NCBI GenBank assembly: GCA_951804985.1
Contig: OX638132.1
Location: 19,139,529-19,203,528, forward strand
Length of the DNA: 64,000 nucleotides
Direction of reading: 5' to 3'
From: Dryomyza anilis
Lineage: Eukaryota > Arthropoda > Insecta > Diptera > Dryomyzidae
Shown here: one piece after another, positions 22,942-35,760 of the stretch
Numbering within the stretch: position 1 is the stretch's first letter
How the letters are laid out: the number at the start of each line of letters is the position of its first letter
The notes under the pieces: generated by a model
Told to the model about the DNA's origin: nothing
What the model saw: only the letters and a program-made list of their open reading frames with translations
Database searches by the model: none
Translations under genes and position numbers: made by a program

Positions 22942-24700
22942 GAAAACTTGAAACTGGCCAATTATTTCAATTCATCAACAAAATATTTTCCAAGTATATT
23001 TTTAGGGAAGAATTATCTTCGGAATAAATGTCTCCGAACAGAATAGGGATAAATAGTGCGAATTATTTGCCAATTCTTATTTAGAGGTTTTTGAACGTTT
23101 AATTTGAATCCATTGGTACGATTTTTAATTTAATTTTTTATATATTGAAAAAATAACACAATATGGTATACACGAATATCAGATTTAATTAAAATCATAC
23201 AAGTTTACGCCGAAAAAAATATTTACATAATTGAACTAAAATGGCCACATAGAGAATAATTATTTCACGCAAACACAAATGTCTTTTATTTGAAGAAAAA
23301 TTTCTTAATTTGTAGATAATTCTCGTTCGTTGAAAGAAAAGTGACTTTGATTTAAAGAAATATATTCTATGACGCTGAATCAATCCTATATTTACTTGAA
23401 ATAGGTGAACAGTTTTTTGGTGTAACTTATTTAATACTTTAAAAATAAAAATAATCCTCTACTTTTTAAACATTAATGTTGGTTCTATTTGTAATACGAA
23501 AGAATTACTCTATATAAAAAATACCAAAATGTATTTAAGTATACTGTGCTATAAAACAATGAACGAAGAAGTGTTGCCATCTAGTGTTGCCATCTAGTGT
23601 TGCCACTACAAAGCATTATTATTTGAGTTGCCAAATGCAATAATCAAACCAAAGCAATCATCACAAAAACACAACAAAAATATAAATCATGCTAAAAAAA
23701 AAACACACAATGTGACAAAAATTCCTGTATAAAACAATAGGATTATAACAATTGCTACTGTGATTTACGACGTTTGCGCCACTTGCCAGATCCGTCAACA
23801 CAACACTATTATGTCTGGTTAATAGTGGTGGCGAAGCTGGTGACGCTGTGTCAACCATGATGAATTAACCATCATAAAAAATTATTGTTTTTGCAAAAAC
23901 TTGCAAATAATAAAAAAAAAATGACTTAAAATATTTATAAACCAACAACATCATCAAAGGCATCATCACATAAAAGGCTTTATACAGGTTAATTGAGCAA
24001 TAAAAATGCAAATGTTCAACAAAATGAAGAAACAATTAAGTCGGACTGGGTTCGTAATGACAAAAACCATGATAACGTAAGACAATGATGATGCTGTTCC
24101 TGGTTTTTCAGTTAAATGAAGTATTGGCAAAAAAAGGCAAAATATATTCGTATATATATTTTTTATTATTACTTTCAGTTGCTACATTTCAAAAATATAA
24201 ATTGTATTTCGTGTTGCCAACATCTTTTTGAACAAACATGTTGGCAACGCGTGGGCACTTGAAACACACATTCCTAATGTGCGCTGAAAATGAAGACAAA
24301 CGTGAGAATGCCAAAACCCAAACATGATTTTATCAGAATGCTTAATAATAAATACAATGTTGACGTTGTGTAGGGAAAAACTACACTCGGAAAACAGTTT
24401 TCTAATAATGTGAATATTATACTTCAAATAGCGGAAAGTCCAATTTTGTTTATTTTATGAGAAGTTTTTCCTTTAAAGAAGGAAAATTTCCTTACTAAAT
24501 AGAAGCAGTTTTCTGAAAGCAATATACATTTTTTTATACTTCAAAAATAGTTTTTCCCAAAAATATTGGGAATTGACCTAAAATATTAAGATTAATTCAA
24601 AATTGCTTATGAATAATTTTAAGATTATCAGATTATGATCACATTATATGATCACATTAAGTCACTATGTGATTAAATACATTATATAATGTATTCAATG
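22942..24700. other. Unassigned AT-rich stretch
   Basis: No gene was recognised. A 13-bp motif, tgttgccatctag, is repeated three times in tandem (last copy partial) at about 23573-23610. The segment 23930-24430 is mildly less AT-rich with CA-rich runs but has no frame of note. Confidence 0.4.
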
Positions 24701-24703
24701 TTA

Positions 24704-24866
24704 AACTTCTGAAATTTGGTAATCTACAGATACTATTACACACAGAAAAGGGATTTGTTGCGCCAACCAACTTATTCGGTTCTATCAACCGCTTAGGTGA
24801 TTGTTATTGTCAAAATAAAAAGGGTTGCAGTTTGTACTGCAACCAATTTCAAAATTGTTTTAAATT
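24704..24866. mobile_element. MITE family B, left half, with shared flank
   Basis: A 34-bp flank ('acttctgaaatttggtaatc' to 'actatta') precedes CACACAGAAAAGGGATTTGT at 24739. The same flank, with one mismatch, precedes the copy at 28363. Family B sequence runs to about 24866 and then stops, so the right half is lost. Confidence 0.8.
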
Positions 24867-25189
24867 AAAATGGTTTTAAACCTAAAATATATAAACTTAA
24901 ATACTTAAAATATAGTTATATATAATTTTACTATTAGAATAATTGATATTTAACCTTTAGTCAAAAGGATTTTTTATTAAAACATTTCAACCGAATTCAT
25001 ATATGTAGATTTATTTTCCGGTAAAGCATACAGTTTTTAAATGAAAAATGTTTTTCATAAATAAATAAATTAGTCTAATACATATACGTCTTGAATATCA
25101 ATTGAACAAATCAGAAACCCTTACAGAACTATAAAACATGTGCGCAATCATCGGAATTTTGCAGCTAAAGTCAAAAGTCAAACTTTTGA

Positions 25190-25540
25190 TCGTTTAAAAA
25201 AAACAACAACAACAACAAAACCGTGCAGAAAAACCTGAAATGTTTAAATCTGGCCAATATAAACGATCATATCTGGCAAGCAGCAAAAACGTTGCTAGCA
25301 GCCATCGTCGCAGCAACATGTCTGTCAGTCATTTGCAGTGCCATACGTTGGCCTACAATATCAACAACAACGTTGCTTCCATTAGAAGCCGTTTAGATTA
25401 GACGCGATTCTGGCAAAAACTATTTTAGCCACTAGCGCAAGCTTCGCATTCTTCGCGTTGTCTGCAACACTAAATGTGGCAACAGCAACAAGTGAGTGAG
25501 TGCGACGGTGCTAAGCACAAGCAGTAGCCAATGCACATAG
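25190..25540. other. GC-richer single-copy island, possible non-coding exon or promoter
   Basis: This block is clearly less AT-rich than its surroundings, with CAACAACAACAAC, 'gcagcaaaaacgttgc' and 'cagcaacaagtgagtgagtg'. The last contains a donor-like AA|GTGAGT. It looks like a 5' untranslated exon of a large fly gene on the + strand, but no coding frame or core promoter element can be assigned. Confidence 0.3.
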
Positions 25541-25951
25541 TAAAAAAAAAACTATCAATTTTAACAATTTTAAATACAATAAATACCAAATGTTGCGAGA
25601 ATTAGGTTTAATGCCAGTTAAAATCGACACGGAAATACTATATTTTTAACTTTATCCATTTTGCAAATTAAAATCATTATGTCTTCACTACTTTAAAGAC
25701 CTTTGATACCTCAAAGTTTTTCGAAAAAGTTCGATCTCGTAGTATTATTGCTTCTAGTTTTAAATTTTCTCGCACATTCAAATTTTATGACAAGATACGA
25801 TATTTACACATTTATCATATCGATTGTTCGAAGCTATCTCAAACTTTTTTTTTCTATATCGATAAAATGTCTCGTTGCGCATACCATGTAGGTTTAATTT
25901 GACACTCGATATCACTACGAGAAAGTGTCCAATATCTAGTCAATTCTCCTG
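25541..25951. other. Unassigned AT-rich stretch
   Basis: No gene, array or element end was recognised between the GC-richer island and the family B element. Confidence 0.35.
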
Positions 25952-26275
25952 CACACAGAAAAATCCTCTTTTGGCATGAGGTTTGAAGAATGAAAATGTT
26001 AGTTGTACCAACTAACTTCATTCGGTTAAATGGAATGGTTTACAAATTTGCTGGCGGAACTGCAATATTAGCCTATACTCATGAAATATTAATCTATACA
26101 CACTCCTAATTGTTCTAAATCTGTACTAAATTGTTCTAAAACAAGTCGAAATTGGTTGCAGAACAAACTACAACTCTTTTTATTTTGACAATAACAACCG
26201 ACTTAGCGGTTGACAGAACCGAATAAGTTGGTTGGGCAAAGAGTTGGTTGGCGCAACAAATCTCTATTCTGTGTG
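25952..26275. mobile_element. MITE family B, best complete copy, 324 bp
   Basis: The ends are CACACAGAAAAATCC and the inverse CACACAGAATAGAGA. The flanking dinucleotide is TG on each side (25950-25951, 26276-26277). Inside, 'aaccgactta' and 'gaaccgaataagttggttgg' blocks recur in inverted order with 'cattcggttaaa'. It is non-coding and serves as reference for the other copies. Confidence 0.88.
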
Positions 26276-26437
26276 TGGATCTCGCATTTATCTAGTAACG
26301 ATATCAAAACGATTGGCATAATGGAATAGTTGACAAAACAAAAGTATTGAATAAGCAATATGTCATCGTTGTTGAAGTAAAACTCACCAAATGCATTTAA
26401 AAACTTCAACAATTCGTTAACCATCTGTTAAATTTAA

Positions 26438-26655
26438 ATGCCAAACAACTTATTTGGTTCTCTCAAATGTTATGTTGGTTTTTATAACCAATACGAGATG
26501 GACAATACGATTAGACAACAATCTATTTAAATCAATTTGGTGAGTGTATACGATTATATTTCAAGCACCAACCGAATATGATAGTTTCATTCATTTGTAG
26601 AAATTTCGTTTAAGCGAATTTTGAATATTTATTAACTTATTTTTCTTTGTGTAGA
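26438..26655. mobile_element. MITE family B, diverged copy
   Basis: 'caacttatttggttctctca', 'accaaccgaatatgatag' and a 'tttctttgtgta' end mark an older copy, starting about 160 bp from the complete one. Limits are approximate. Confidence 0.6.
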
Positions 26656-28328
26656 CTCATTGGTATTAAGAGCATTTAGTCAAATGTTAACACTGACTTT
26701 CGAGGTTGTTCGGCCAACCAAATTGTCGTTAATATGCAATGCCGTACAGTTTTTTACCTCTTTGTCTATTCGACGACAACTATTCGACGACAACGTGAGA
26801 AAAATTCTTAATCGAGTTGGATTTTTACCCGATGTTTTTTTTTCTATTTTATTTGACTTTGTTACGCTTTTCAATTGACCATTTTGTTGGCAATATAGAT
26901 TTTTAGTCGATTAGTGGTTGTGACTGTTGTGCTTAGAGTCAACGAACAACTAAATTGTTTTTAGGTGCTTTTATAAATACCGTAACAAGTAATATATTGA
27001 CAATTTATAATTTACAAAACAAAACAAAAAATATCCAAAAGTTTGATTATAGCTTTAAAATAACAAAGTATGTCCATATAAAAATACATAATAAATTAAA
27101 AAAAACACAATATTAAAAATTCCAAAGCAATTTAAAAATAAATAGCAAAAAACAATAAAACACACAAAATCAAATGTAAAAACCAATTCAAATACAAAAA
27201 AGACCAAGAAAAATCAAAAACATTTGGAAAATAAAAAATATATAAAAATAAAATAAAATCCACAGACAATAAACAAAAAATAAATAAAACAATAATAACC
27301 AGAAATGAATGATAAGTCATATGGATGGGACAAACTTAAAGTCGATCGAGCTCGTATATCATATTGACGAGCGCGGATAATTAGTTGAAAGGTTCGGGAC
27401 AATGATAATTGAAACTTTAAAATGATTTTATTACAGAATACTTTATTATTCAATAGAACCGTATTAGAACTGAAGTGTTGTTAAAGAGTCAAAAACGGAA
27501 AGGTAGAAACAAAACTTGTCAATAATAAAATTTTATAATTTATATTCTTTGAATAAAAACTGCAAAATACTCATTTTCAGTCTTTTAATGAAGCACTCGA
27601 GATCTCTGTTTTTTTTATATCCCGAAGATTCCAGAATTTTTCAAATTTTTCACTAAAGCTGTGGTCCCACCAAACCTATCAAAATTTTAATATTTGTAGC
27701 TTATATTACAAACCTAACAAAATTCTTTATTGCCAAATAGCTTACAAGGCACCGGCCATTTATCAAATATTTTAGCACACTTACAAACATTATTTGTAGC
27801 AAATAACTATTTGCATTTGCGGTGCCGATTCAATTGTTATTTTTATGACCCAATATTAAGCATAATTATAACTCACTTAATGGAAGGTACCCTACAAAAA
27901 AATAAGGTCATCGTTAATGCCACAATTCATATTGATGAATAAACAATAAGTTTACATTTGTAGTTGTGGTTGCTATTGAGGCATTAATAAAATGTATTTA
28001 TTTATTTTGTTTTATATATTTTTTTTTGAATACAAATCAATACCAAGTCAACACATCGGACACTTTATTTAGTATGCAGCTCGTTTCACGTGAATCAATT
28101 CAATTGGCTTCACTGTAAATATTGAAATAAAAACTAAACTCAACTTAAAGATTATTGATCGCCACCGCAATTGCTATTGTTGGTTTGGTTTGTGTTGAGT
28201 TGAACTGAACTGAATTTTAATTGAATTTTGATTTATCATGGTGCAGGCAGGCACTACTAGGTATAAAATCATATCGTAGGAAATCTATGATGGCGTGATA
28301 TACCATACAGTCAGAAATAAATAGTTAT
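26656..28328. other. Unassigned AT-rich stretch
   Basis: No gene was recognised. An inverted pair 'gtcgttaatatgc' and 'cgacgacaac'-type sequences near 26720-26790 is weak. The segment 27000-27300 is low-complexity A-rich on the + strand. Confidence 0.35.
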
Positions 28329-28840
28329 ACTTCTGAAATTTGGTAATCAACAGATACTATTACACACAGAATAGAGATTTGTTGCGCCAACCAACTCTTT
28401 GCTCAACCAACTTATTCGGTTCTCTCAATCGCTTAGTCGGTTGTTATTGTCAAAATAAAAAGAGTACTGCAACCAATTTCGAACTGTTTTAGAGCAATTT
28501 AGTACAGATTTAGAACCATTAGGAGTGTGTATAAACAAATATTTCATGTGTATAGGCTAATATGGCAGTTCCGCCAGCAAATTTGTAAACCATTCGATTT
28601 AACCGAATGAAGTTAGTTAGAAAATAAAAGTTAGTTGTACCAACCAACTTAATATAAATTGATTGAATTAGCTGCTATATTCGATTGGTATCTCAAATTT
28701 TATCATATACACAAACCAACTTGTTTTAAAACAGTCTTAAATTAGTTGTAGTCTCTAATAGAACCATATTAGTTCGAGACATTCGAAAAGGTTGGTTGAG
28801 CAATGTATTGGTTGGCGCAACAAATTTGTATTCTGTATGT
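28329..28840. mobile_element. Two joined family B copies with shared flank
   Basis: The flank 28329-28362 matches 24704-24738. Family B starts CACACAGAATAGAGATTTGT at 28363, preceded by TA, and runs collinear to 'aaccgaatgaagttagtt' near 28615. There a second, diverged half begins with 'gttagttgtaccaaccaact' and ends with 'caacaaatttgtattctgta' at 28840. This looks like one copy inserted into, or recombined with, another. Confidence 0.75.
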
Positions 28841-29779
28841 TCGTGTAACGATTTGTTTACGTTGCATTTTTTTTTAATTAATGTCGAATAGCATTAGCGA
28901 AATACAATAAACAAAATAATTGCTATTTTCTGCATACCGTCACACACTGAAATTTGATATGGACTTGGTAAAAACCACACAATTGTTTTTTTTTAATATT
29001 TTAATAATGCATTTGCTTCGCAGTTTATAATAATGTATATTTAATGTACAGAATTAATTAATAAACTCATTTTATCACTAGCTATAAAAGGTTGAAAGCT
29101 ACACGCAAAAAAAAAAACGATTACAGATTGTTTGTGGAAAAAGAATATCTTTTGAAACGTGCTTCAACTTTGCTCAGAAAAGTTTACATGTGTGCTTTAA
29201 AAAATATCGTTTATCGTTTTCCCTCAATATGTGCCAAAATAGTTTTGCGGACAAATGCATACAAAATTCTTGTTTTGAAAATGACACATTTGTAAAATAA
29301 TTAAATTCAATTACATTTTTGCATATTTCTGGGAGAAAAATTTTCAAACTGTAATATTCAAATTGTAACATTTAAAACTATATTTAACCGCGTTATAAAA
29401 ATCCTACAGAAGAAACAAAGGATTTAAATCAATAGAAAATTATTTTTTACAAGAATTAGTCAGTAATTCAAATGTTTCCATCGACTTGGAGGTTCCCAGT
29501 ATACCAAACTGGTTCGATATCGCAACGAAAATGTTTCGAAATGTCGAAGAATTTTTCCGATATCGATGCCATTTCTCGCAATGATAATATAGGAAAATTC
29601 CTACCAAAACGGTCGGCCGATATCGAACCCCGATAATGAAAATTTCTCGTTACGAGAATTATTTCAGATTCGAAGCGTTCTAGAAGCTCTTGACGACAGA
29701 ATGGGGCTTTCTGATTGGTTTAAATAAATGCGTCATCTATATATGTCATCCGCAATGACAAAAAAAAAAATTGAAAAAT
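28841..29779. other. Unassigned stretch
   Basis: TACACGCAAAAAAAAAAACG at 29101 looks like the left end of another CAC-type TA element, but no matching right end was placed. At 29515-29690 'gatatcg' and 'tttctcg' motifs recur; similar ones lie at 30985-31140. Confidence 0.35.
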
Positions 29780-30345
29780 ATAATTGGGCGGACCACGCCT
29801 CTATTAAAAATTTTGAGAGGCTAATATTTCATAGATTTGATTTTAATAATTTACGGATCAAATTTCCACTATGAAAACCCGGGAAATAATGAAAAAAAAA
29901 GTGGGCGGATCACGCCCATTTTTGAACCACATATTTATAGGTGAATTATAACAATACGTTTTAAATTTTATAACTATACCTTGAATACTTTTCGAGTTAT
30001 TAGTTCCGAAAGAGTTATATAAAAGTGACTTGTATGGGAGGTGGGCGTGTCCGTTGACCGATTTGGCTCATTTTCAAACTCAGTTCCTACTTTTGGCTAA
30101 AATATATTGAGTCGAAATTTCATCGCATTCGGATCAGTATTTCTCAAGTTATTCTGTATTCGGACAGCAAGACAGCAAGACGGACAGACAGACAGACAGA
30201 CAGACGGACATGGCTAAACGGACTCGGGTAGTGATGCTGATCAAGAATATATATACTTTTCCATATCGGACACGCCTCCTAAGGGGCGTTACAATATATG
30301 CACAAAGTTAATATACCCTGTACCTCATAGGTGTATGGTATAAAA
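29780..30345 (-). repeat. Family H, longest copy in the - orientation
   Basis: On the - strand it starts with the hairpin 'ataccatacacctatgaggt' and then 'tacagggtat'. It continues 'gatatggaaaagtatatata', 'ttcttgatcagcat' and a CTGT repeat (GACA on + at about 30180-30205). It ends in 'gggcggaccacgcc' on the + strand. The block order matches 45655-46240 on the + strand. It is non-coding. Confidence 0.75.
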
Positions 30346-31417
30346 ATTGAAAAAATCAAAAAGAAATTTCTTTACCTCTCTTTATTTTTTTTATTATGTC
30401 GTTCGGCATCATGGTCGGCACCATCGCATTAATATATATTTTTTTATTCTATTGATTTTAATTTCGTAACGCAATTACTATAACCATCATCATTTTCCAT
30501 TTATTTTCTGTCATTTGCTCCTACTGGGTACTCTTTATTAATTTCTCGTATATTATTTTCATATTCAATTTCAATTTAAACAAAATAGTTTTCGAAAATG
30601 AGTCTACGAACTTAGCATGTGTTTACATTTCTATTTTATTTCTGAACGACAATTTTTCTGACATCAAAAACAAAAATAAATAAAAAATGAAAATTCAAAG
30701 CTCACTATTTTCATACATTTATTTTAAATGAAATAAAGTGAAATTAACATAAAAATATGAAAAAATAATGTCCACTCTATTTATTTTAAACAAAAGTAAA
30801 TACAGCCATAAGTTCTAACATTTATTAACAAAAAAACGAAAATCGCTGCTTTTATAATAATGAAATTGACCTAACTCTTGTTCGGACCTGCATATCATTC
30901 AAAGTTATATCCAGCGGACGAAAGCAGGCATGTACCAGAAAGAAGGTACAACTGAATACGAAAATCTTTAAAAATTTGTTTCGATATAACAACGAGATCA
31001 ATTTTTTTCTCGTAGACATTTCAGAAAATATCTAAATAATTGAATTCAAAAATCAATAAAAATTAGTTTCGATATAATAACGATATCGATTTTTTTTTCT
31101 CGAAGCCACTTCGAGAAGTCACTTCGATACACTGGAGTCACTTCGATAAGTGGTATTTTGGGTTACCACAACCTACTGCTACAAACCGGATGTTGTCAAA
31201 ACTTATGCGCATTACTTGGAGGTTGCCACAACCTTATGCTCACCGACTTGGAGGGTGCCACTTTGTGTTCTCAGTCTTGGAGTTTCCCACAACCGATTTA
31301 AGAGCAAATTAGGTTTCTGTGTGTTTTTGTATTATTTGTTTGTGGAATTTAATGTACATCTCAAATAAAATGTATCATATTAGAATTCAGCGTTTTCATT
31401 TGAATCTTTATGTGGTA
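30346..31417. other. Unassigned AT-rich stretch with a short direct repeat
   Basis: Near 31160-31300 a block of about 48 bp, 'acttggaggttgccacaacc', is repeated about three times with changes. The rest is plain AT-rich DNA. No gene was seen. Confidence 0.4.
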
Positions 31418-32609
31418 CACGGTTAAAAATATTGGGTTATATTTTAAACCTTTTTTTGGATTGTATATATGTCTCGACCAAAAAAAGATTAAATTGTAAT
31501 AATACTAAAAGATTAAAAAAAGTTTGTAATACCTCTCTGCATTACATTGTAATACATGTTGTATTACTTTGCATGTAATCCTACGGGATTAAAATTAATG
31601 CTGAAAAAGATTGAAAATACGGATTTGTTTTTGTAAAAAAATTAAAAAAAAATATATTTTATATTATAAATAATAAATTTTTATTATTTTCATATTATTT
31701 TATTTTTATAATTAAGAACTCTTTGTACACTCTTTAATTATTTTTCGTCTCTTTCGAAATTATTTTCATGTCATCAGCGCACACCTTGTCCCCTACAGAT
31801 CTTCTAACATACCGCCAACTAGATTTACTGTCATTTACTATTAGAGCTATTTAGAGCTATTTAAAAGGCATTTTGAATTATAAAGCGAGCACTGGTGTGA
31901 ATGTTACTAACATGGCGACATTATCACAGGTTCGAATATCAGCCGTGGTCGTAATTTTGTTGTTAAATTTTTAACATTTTTTTTTTATTCGTTTTTCTTC
32001 ATTTTCTTTTTTTTTTGTTATTAATTTCAATAGCTAGAAGTATTTTTAATGTGACAAAAGTTAGTAAATTTTTTCATAATTCGTAAGTAAGTAATAAATA
32101 CAAAAAAAAAACAAAAAAAACAGAAAAAATAAAAAAAAAATAGAAATGCCTAGGCCGAGATTCGAACCTGCGATTCTGAACTAAATTTAGTAAGTATGGT
32201 TTACAATTTAATCTTTTATGGTTAAACTTTTTTAAATAAACTGAGATTAAACTATTTGAGTTTAAATTTTAAACCTTTATGGTTTAAACATATTAAATAA
32301 AAATAAACTATTTGAGTTTAATTTTTAAACCCTATTTGTTTAAAATTATTAAATAAACAGGCAAATAAACTATTTGAGTTTAAATTTTAATACAATCGGA
32401 TTAAATTTAAATTGTTAAACCATTTGGATTATGTTATAAACTAAAAAATTACTTTTTCATGTTTAATAAGAAATATATTAAATTTCAATCTGAAAAGGTT
32501 TAAAAATGGGTGTAAACTCTTGGTAAGTTTAAAAATTGGACATAAAAGTATTGAAATCATCTGTAATCCAAAGAAGGGTTTAAAAAATATTCCAACATTT
32601 TTTACCGTG
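31418..32609. mobile_element. TA-flanked foldback element (family G), 1192 bp, with paired tRNA-like B boxes
   Basis: The ends CACGGTTAAAAATATTGGG and, inverted, CACGGTAAAAAATGTTGGA match over about 42 bp with some mismatches. They are flanked by TA (31416-31417, 32610-32611). Inside, GGTTCGAATATCAGCC on the + strand at about 31933 and GGTTCGAATCTCGGCC on the - strand at about 32153-32168 form an inverted pair resembling RNA polymerase III B boxes. The centre is T-rich then A-rich, so most of the element could fold on itself. It has no coding capacity. Confidence 0.8.
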
Positions 32610-32611
32610 TA

Positions 32612-34654
32612 TTTATATTTACAACAAAAATGTGGGTGGTAACGCAGCCGCTAAGGGTAAGTTTTTTTTTAATATTGGTATCAAATTATATATGACACCT
32701 TTAAATTTGAAGTGCCATTTTAAAACTAAAAGTATCACTTAAACGATAGGTATTCGAAATTAAAAGCAATATTTTAAATTTTAATGTTTTTAAATACTGT
32801 TGATTTTATATATGCAGATTTTTAATTATCATATGTTTTGTCCGATGCTCAAAGTGTTTTAAAGTGATATTTTCTCTGTGTATTTGCTATAAAAAAAATT
32901 TATTATATGTTGTAAATCGTAAATTAAATACATAATTGTATTCTTGCCATTTCCCTAGCTAGCAACTGACTGTGCATAAAACAATTAATAAAATTTTTAG
33001 TTTTAATTCCCATTAAATCTTTTTTTATTTTAAACACACAAAAGTGAAATTGAAAAAACCTAGAAATATCAAATTGTGTCAGTTTATTATTGTTGAAATT
33101 TAATCAAATGACCCACTAAAAAAGCAAAAATTTAACAAATTTAACAAAATTGCTGTAACATTTTATTACTGTAGCCACATTAAACTTTTGCCAAAATCCG
33201 TTAGGTCATAATCATTTCAACGATTAAAAATAAAAACAAATTTATTGCCAAGTAATACACTTATAAAACTCGTGTTTAAATATTTTACTCTTATTGGTCA
33301 CAGAAAAAAAGTACCTGCTAATTACCTGCGGCATTTTAAATTTGCTAATGGAGTTTTAATTTTGCGCCGATAAAACCTTTTAGGAATATTGACAAATTTG
33401 ATTACGTATGAAGTTGGATGGTATGTTTTTGATATTTGTACGTATATATTTTTTTTCTTTTTATCTTACATTTGCTTCTTCTCTTCGCATATAAACAAAA
33501 TGTAAATATTTGAATTTAAAATTAGCATAAATTTGATAAATCGCATTAAAACGAATTTTACGAATTGATTTAATTTGCAGATATGTTATTACACTACAAA
33601 AAAAAAATATTGTCAAATATGAGGATATTGATATGGTAATACACTGTTAAAATATAAAATACCTTATATGATATGGAATTTTAGAAATAAAAAATTTGAA
33701 TTTAACATTTGATTGGTCTGAGATCAAAAATAGTGCCTACACAAAAGTAAAAGAGTTTCATCAATTTGAGCATCCGTTTGCAACTCTCAAAAGAAGTCGT
33801 GGACGGTATGGAAAAGTATATATGTTTTCTTTAGCAGCGTCCATCCTGTCTGCCTGTCTGTCATTTGAAGACACGATTGCATGAAAACAAAGAGAACCAA
33901 ATATAAATCTTATTAAGCAACAAACCAAAAATGTCATGTCTAATTTTATTTTTATATCAAACCAACATAATGTAGGGTGTGACAAACACTTTTATTTAAT
34001 TTAGAAATCTTGGAAAATTTATGCGTCTCTGTTCTGTCAGTTAGAAGTCATGTTGGGTCACTTAGCATTTTGCCATTTACGTCATTGTGTTAATATTTTT
34101 ACCAGTTTTTGTTGACTGAAACTGGTAAACTCTAGCGATTATAAGAACTTTGAGCGATTATAAGAACTTTGATGTCATGATTTTTAGAATACGAGATTAT
34201 TGTCGTTGTTGTTATTATACACTACGTAAATACGATATAAATTAAATTTTATAAAATTACGTATTTGTTGTGTCTAACATATAAAAGTAAAATACGTTTT
34301 AAAAACAGCAATTTAAAATATATATATAAATTAAAACTCTAACTTCCGCCTGCGCGCCGTAGCACGCATTGAGAATAGAATTCAAATGTAATGAGCTGCG
34401 CTCGTGAATAAATTGAATGTCGTGTCTCTGACTTAACTCACGGTTAGGCACTGAACGGGCAAACTGCGTTGGGTGTCACGCGTGTCATCAGCAGCATGTT
34501 ATTCTACATGTAAAAAATAATTAGTCGTATAGAGACTAAAAGTCGAATGAGTTAACCCTTAAGTACCTGATTTTCTGTTTTGAGCTGAAATAAATTACCC
34601 AAGTAACAATCTGGTGGAAATTGTTACTTACCAAAATGACTGGATGTTTTACTA
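32612..34654. other. Unassigned AT-rich stretch
   Basis: No gene was recognised. At 33690-33890 weak family H similarity ('gtatggaaaagtatatatg', 'ctgtctgcctgtctgtca') is present on the + strand. At 34330-34500 a less AT-rich block (CGCCTGCGCGCCGTAGC) may be a non-coding exon or promoter, without further support. A 20-bp direct duplication 'gcgattataagaactttga' lies at about 34135-34172. Confidence 0.4.
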
Positions 34655-35515
34655 CACCATTTACAAATGTAATTCAGACAATATCAATTGAAATTTAGAA
34701 ATTACATTTGAAATTCAAAAGACATCAATTGAAATTTAGAAATTCCATTTGTAATTCAAAAGACATCAATTGAAATTCAGAAACTCCATTTGAAATACAA
34801 AAGACATCACTTAAAATTCAGAAATTCCATTTGTAGTTCAAAAGACATCAATTGAAATTAAGAAATTCAATTTGAAATACAAAAGACATCACTTAAAAAT
34901 CAGATATTCCATTTGAAATCCAAAAGACACCAATTGAAATTCAGAAATACCATTTGAAATTCAAAAGACACCAATAGAAATTCAGAAATACCATTTGAAA
35001 TTCAACTGACAAAAATTGAAGTTCAGGAATTCCATTTGAAATACAAAAGACATCACTAAAAATTCAGAAATTTCATTTGAAATTCAAAAGACATCAATTG
35101 AAATTCAGAAATTCCATTTGAAATTCAAAAGACATCAATTGAAATTTAGAAATTCCATTTGTAATTCAAAAGACATCAATTGAAGTTCAGAAATTCCATT
35201 TGAAATTCAAAAGACATCAATTGAAATTAGAAATTTTATTTGAAATTCAAAAGACACCCATTGAAATTCAGAAGACATCAATTGAAATTTAGAAATTCCA
35301 TTCGTTTGTTCAAAAGACATCACTTGTAATTCAGAAGTTCTATTTGAAATTCAAAAGACACGCATGGAAATTCATAAATTCCATTTGAATTTCAAAAGAC
35401 ACCAATTGAAATTCAGAAATTCCATTTGAATTTCAAAAGACATTAATTGAAATTCAGAAATTCCATTTGAAATTCAAAAGACATCAATTGAAGTTCAAAA
35501 ATTAAAAAGACATCA
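34655..35515. repeat. 41-bp minisatellite, about 20 copies
   Basis: The unit is two related halves, 'acatcaattgaaattcagaa' and 'attccatttgaaattcaaaa' plus a final g. Copies follow head to tail with single-base changes and a few indels. Both halves share a core of 'ttgaaattca', so the 41-mer is a dimer of an older unit of about 20 bp. It is non-coding. Confidence 0.93.
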
Positions 35516-35760
35516 CTTCAAATTCTGAAATTCAAAACATCATTAAAAATTCAGAAATATCCATTTGAAATTCAGAAAATTACCATTTGAAATTCAGAAG
35601 TTTTCATTTGAAATTCAGAAATTTACATTTGAAATTCAGAAAATTTCCATTTTAAATTCAAAAATTTTCATATGAAATTCAGATATTACCATTTGAAATT
35701 CAGAAGTTTCCATTTGAAATTCAAAAATTTCCAATTGAAATTCAGAAATTTTTATTTGAA
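35516..35760. repeat. 21-bp monomer array continuing the minisatellite
   Basis: Here the 'agacatca' spacer is lost and a monomer 'aaattcagaaatttccattt' plus g repeats about 10 times with changes. The junction with the 41-bp array is gradual. Confidence 0.88.

Noticed and set aside
34655..35760. CRISPR-like array
   Set aside because: Units are head-to-tail without unique spacers, the context is a eukaryotic nuclear genome and no cas genes exist.
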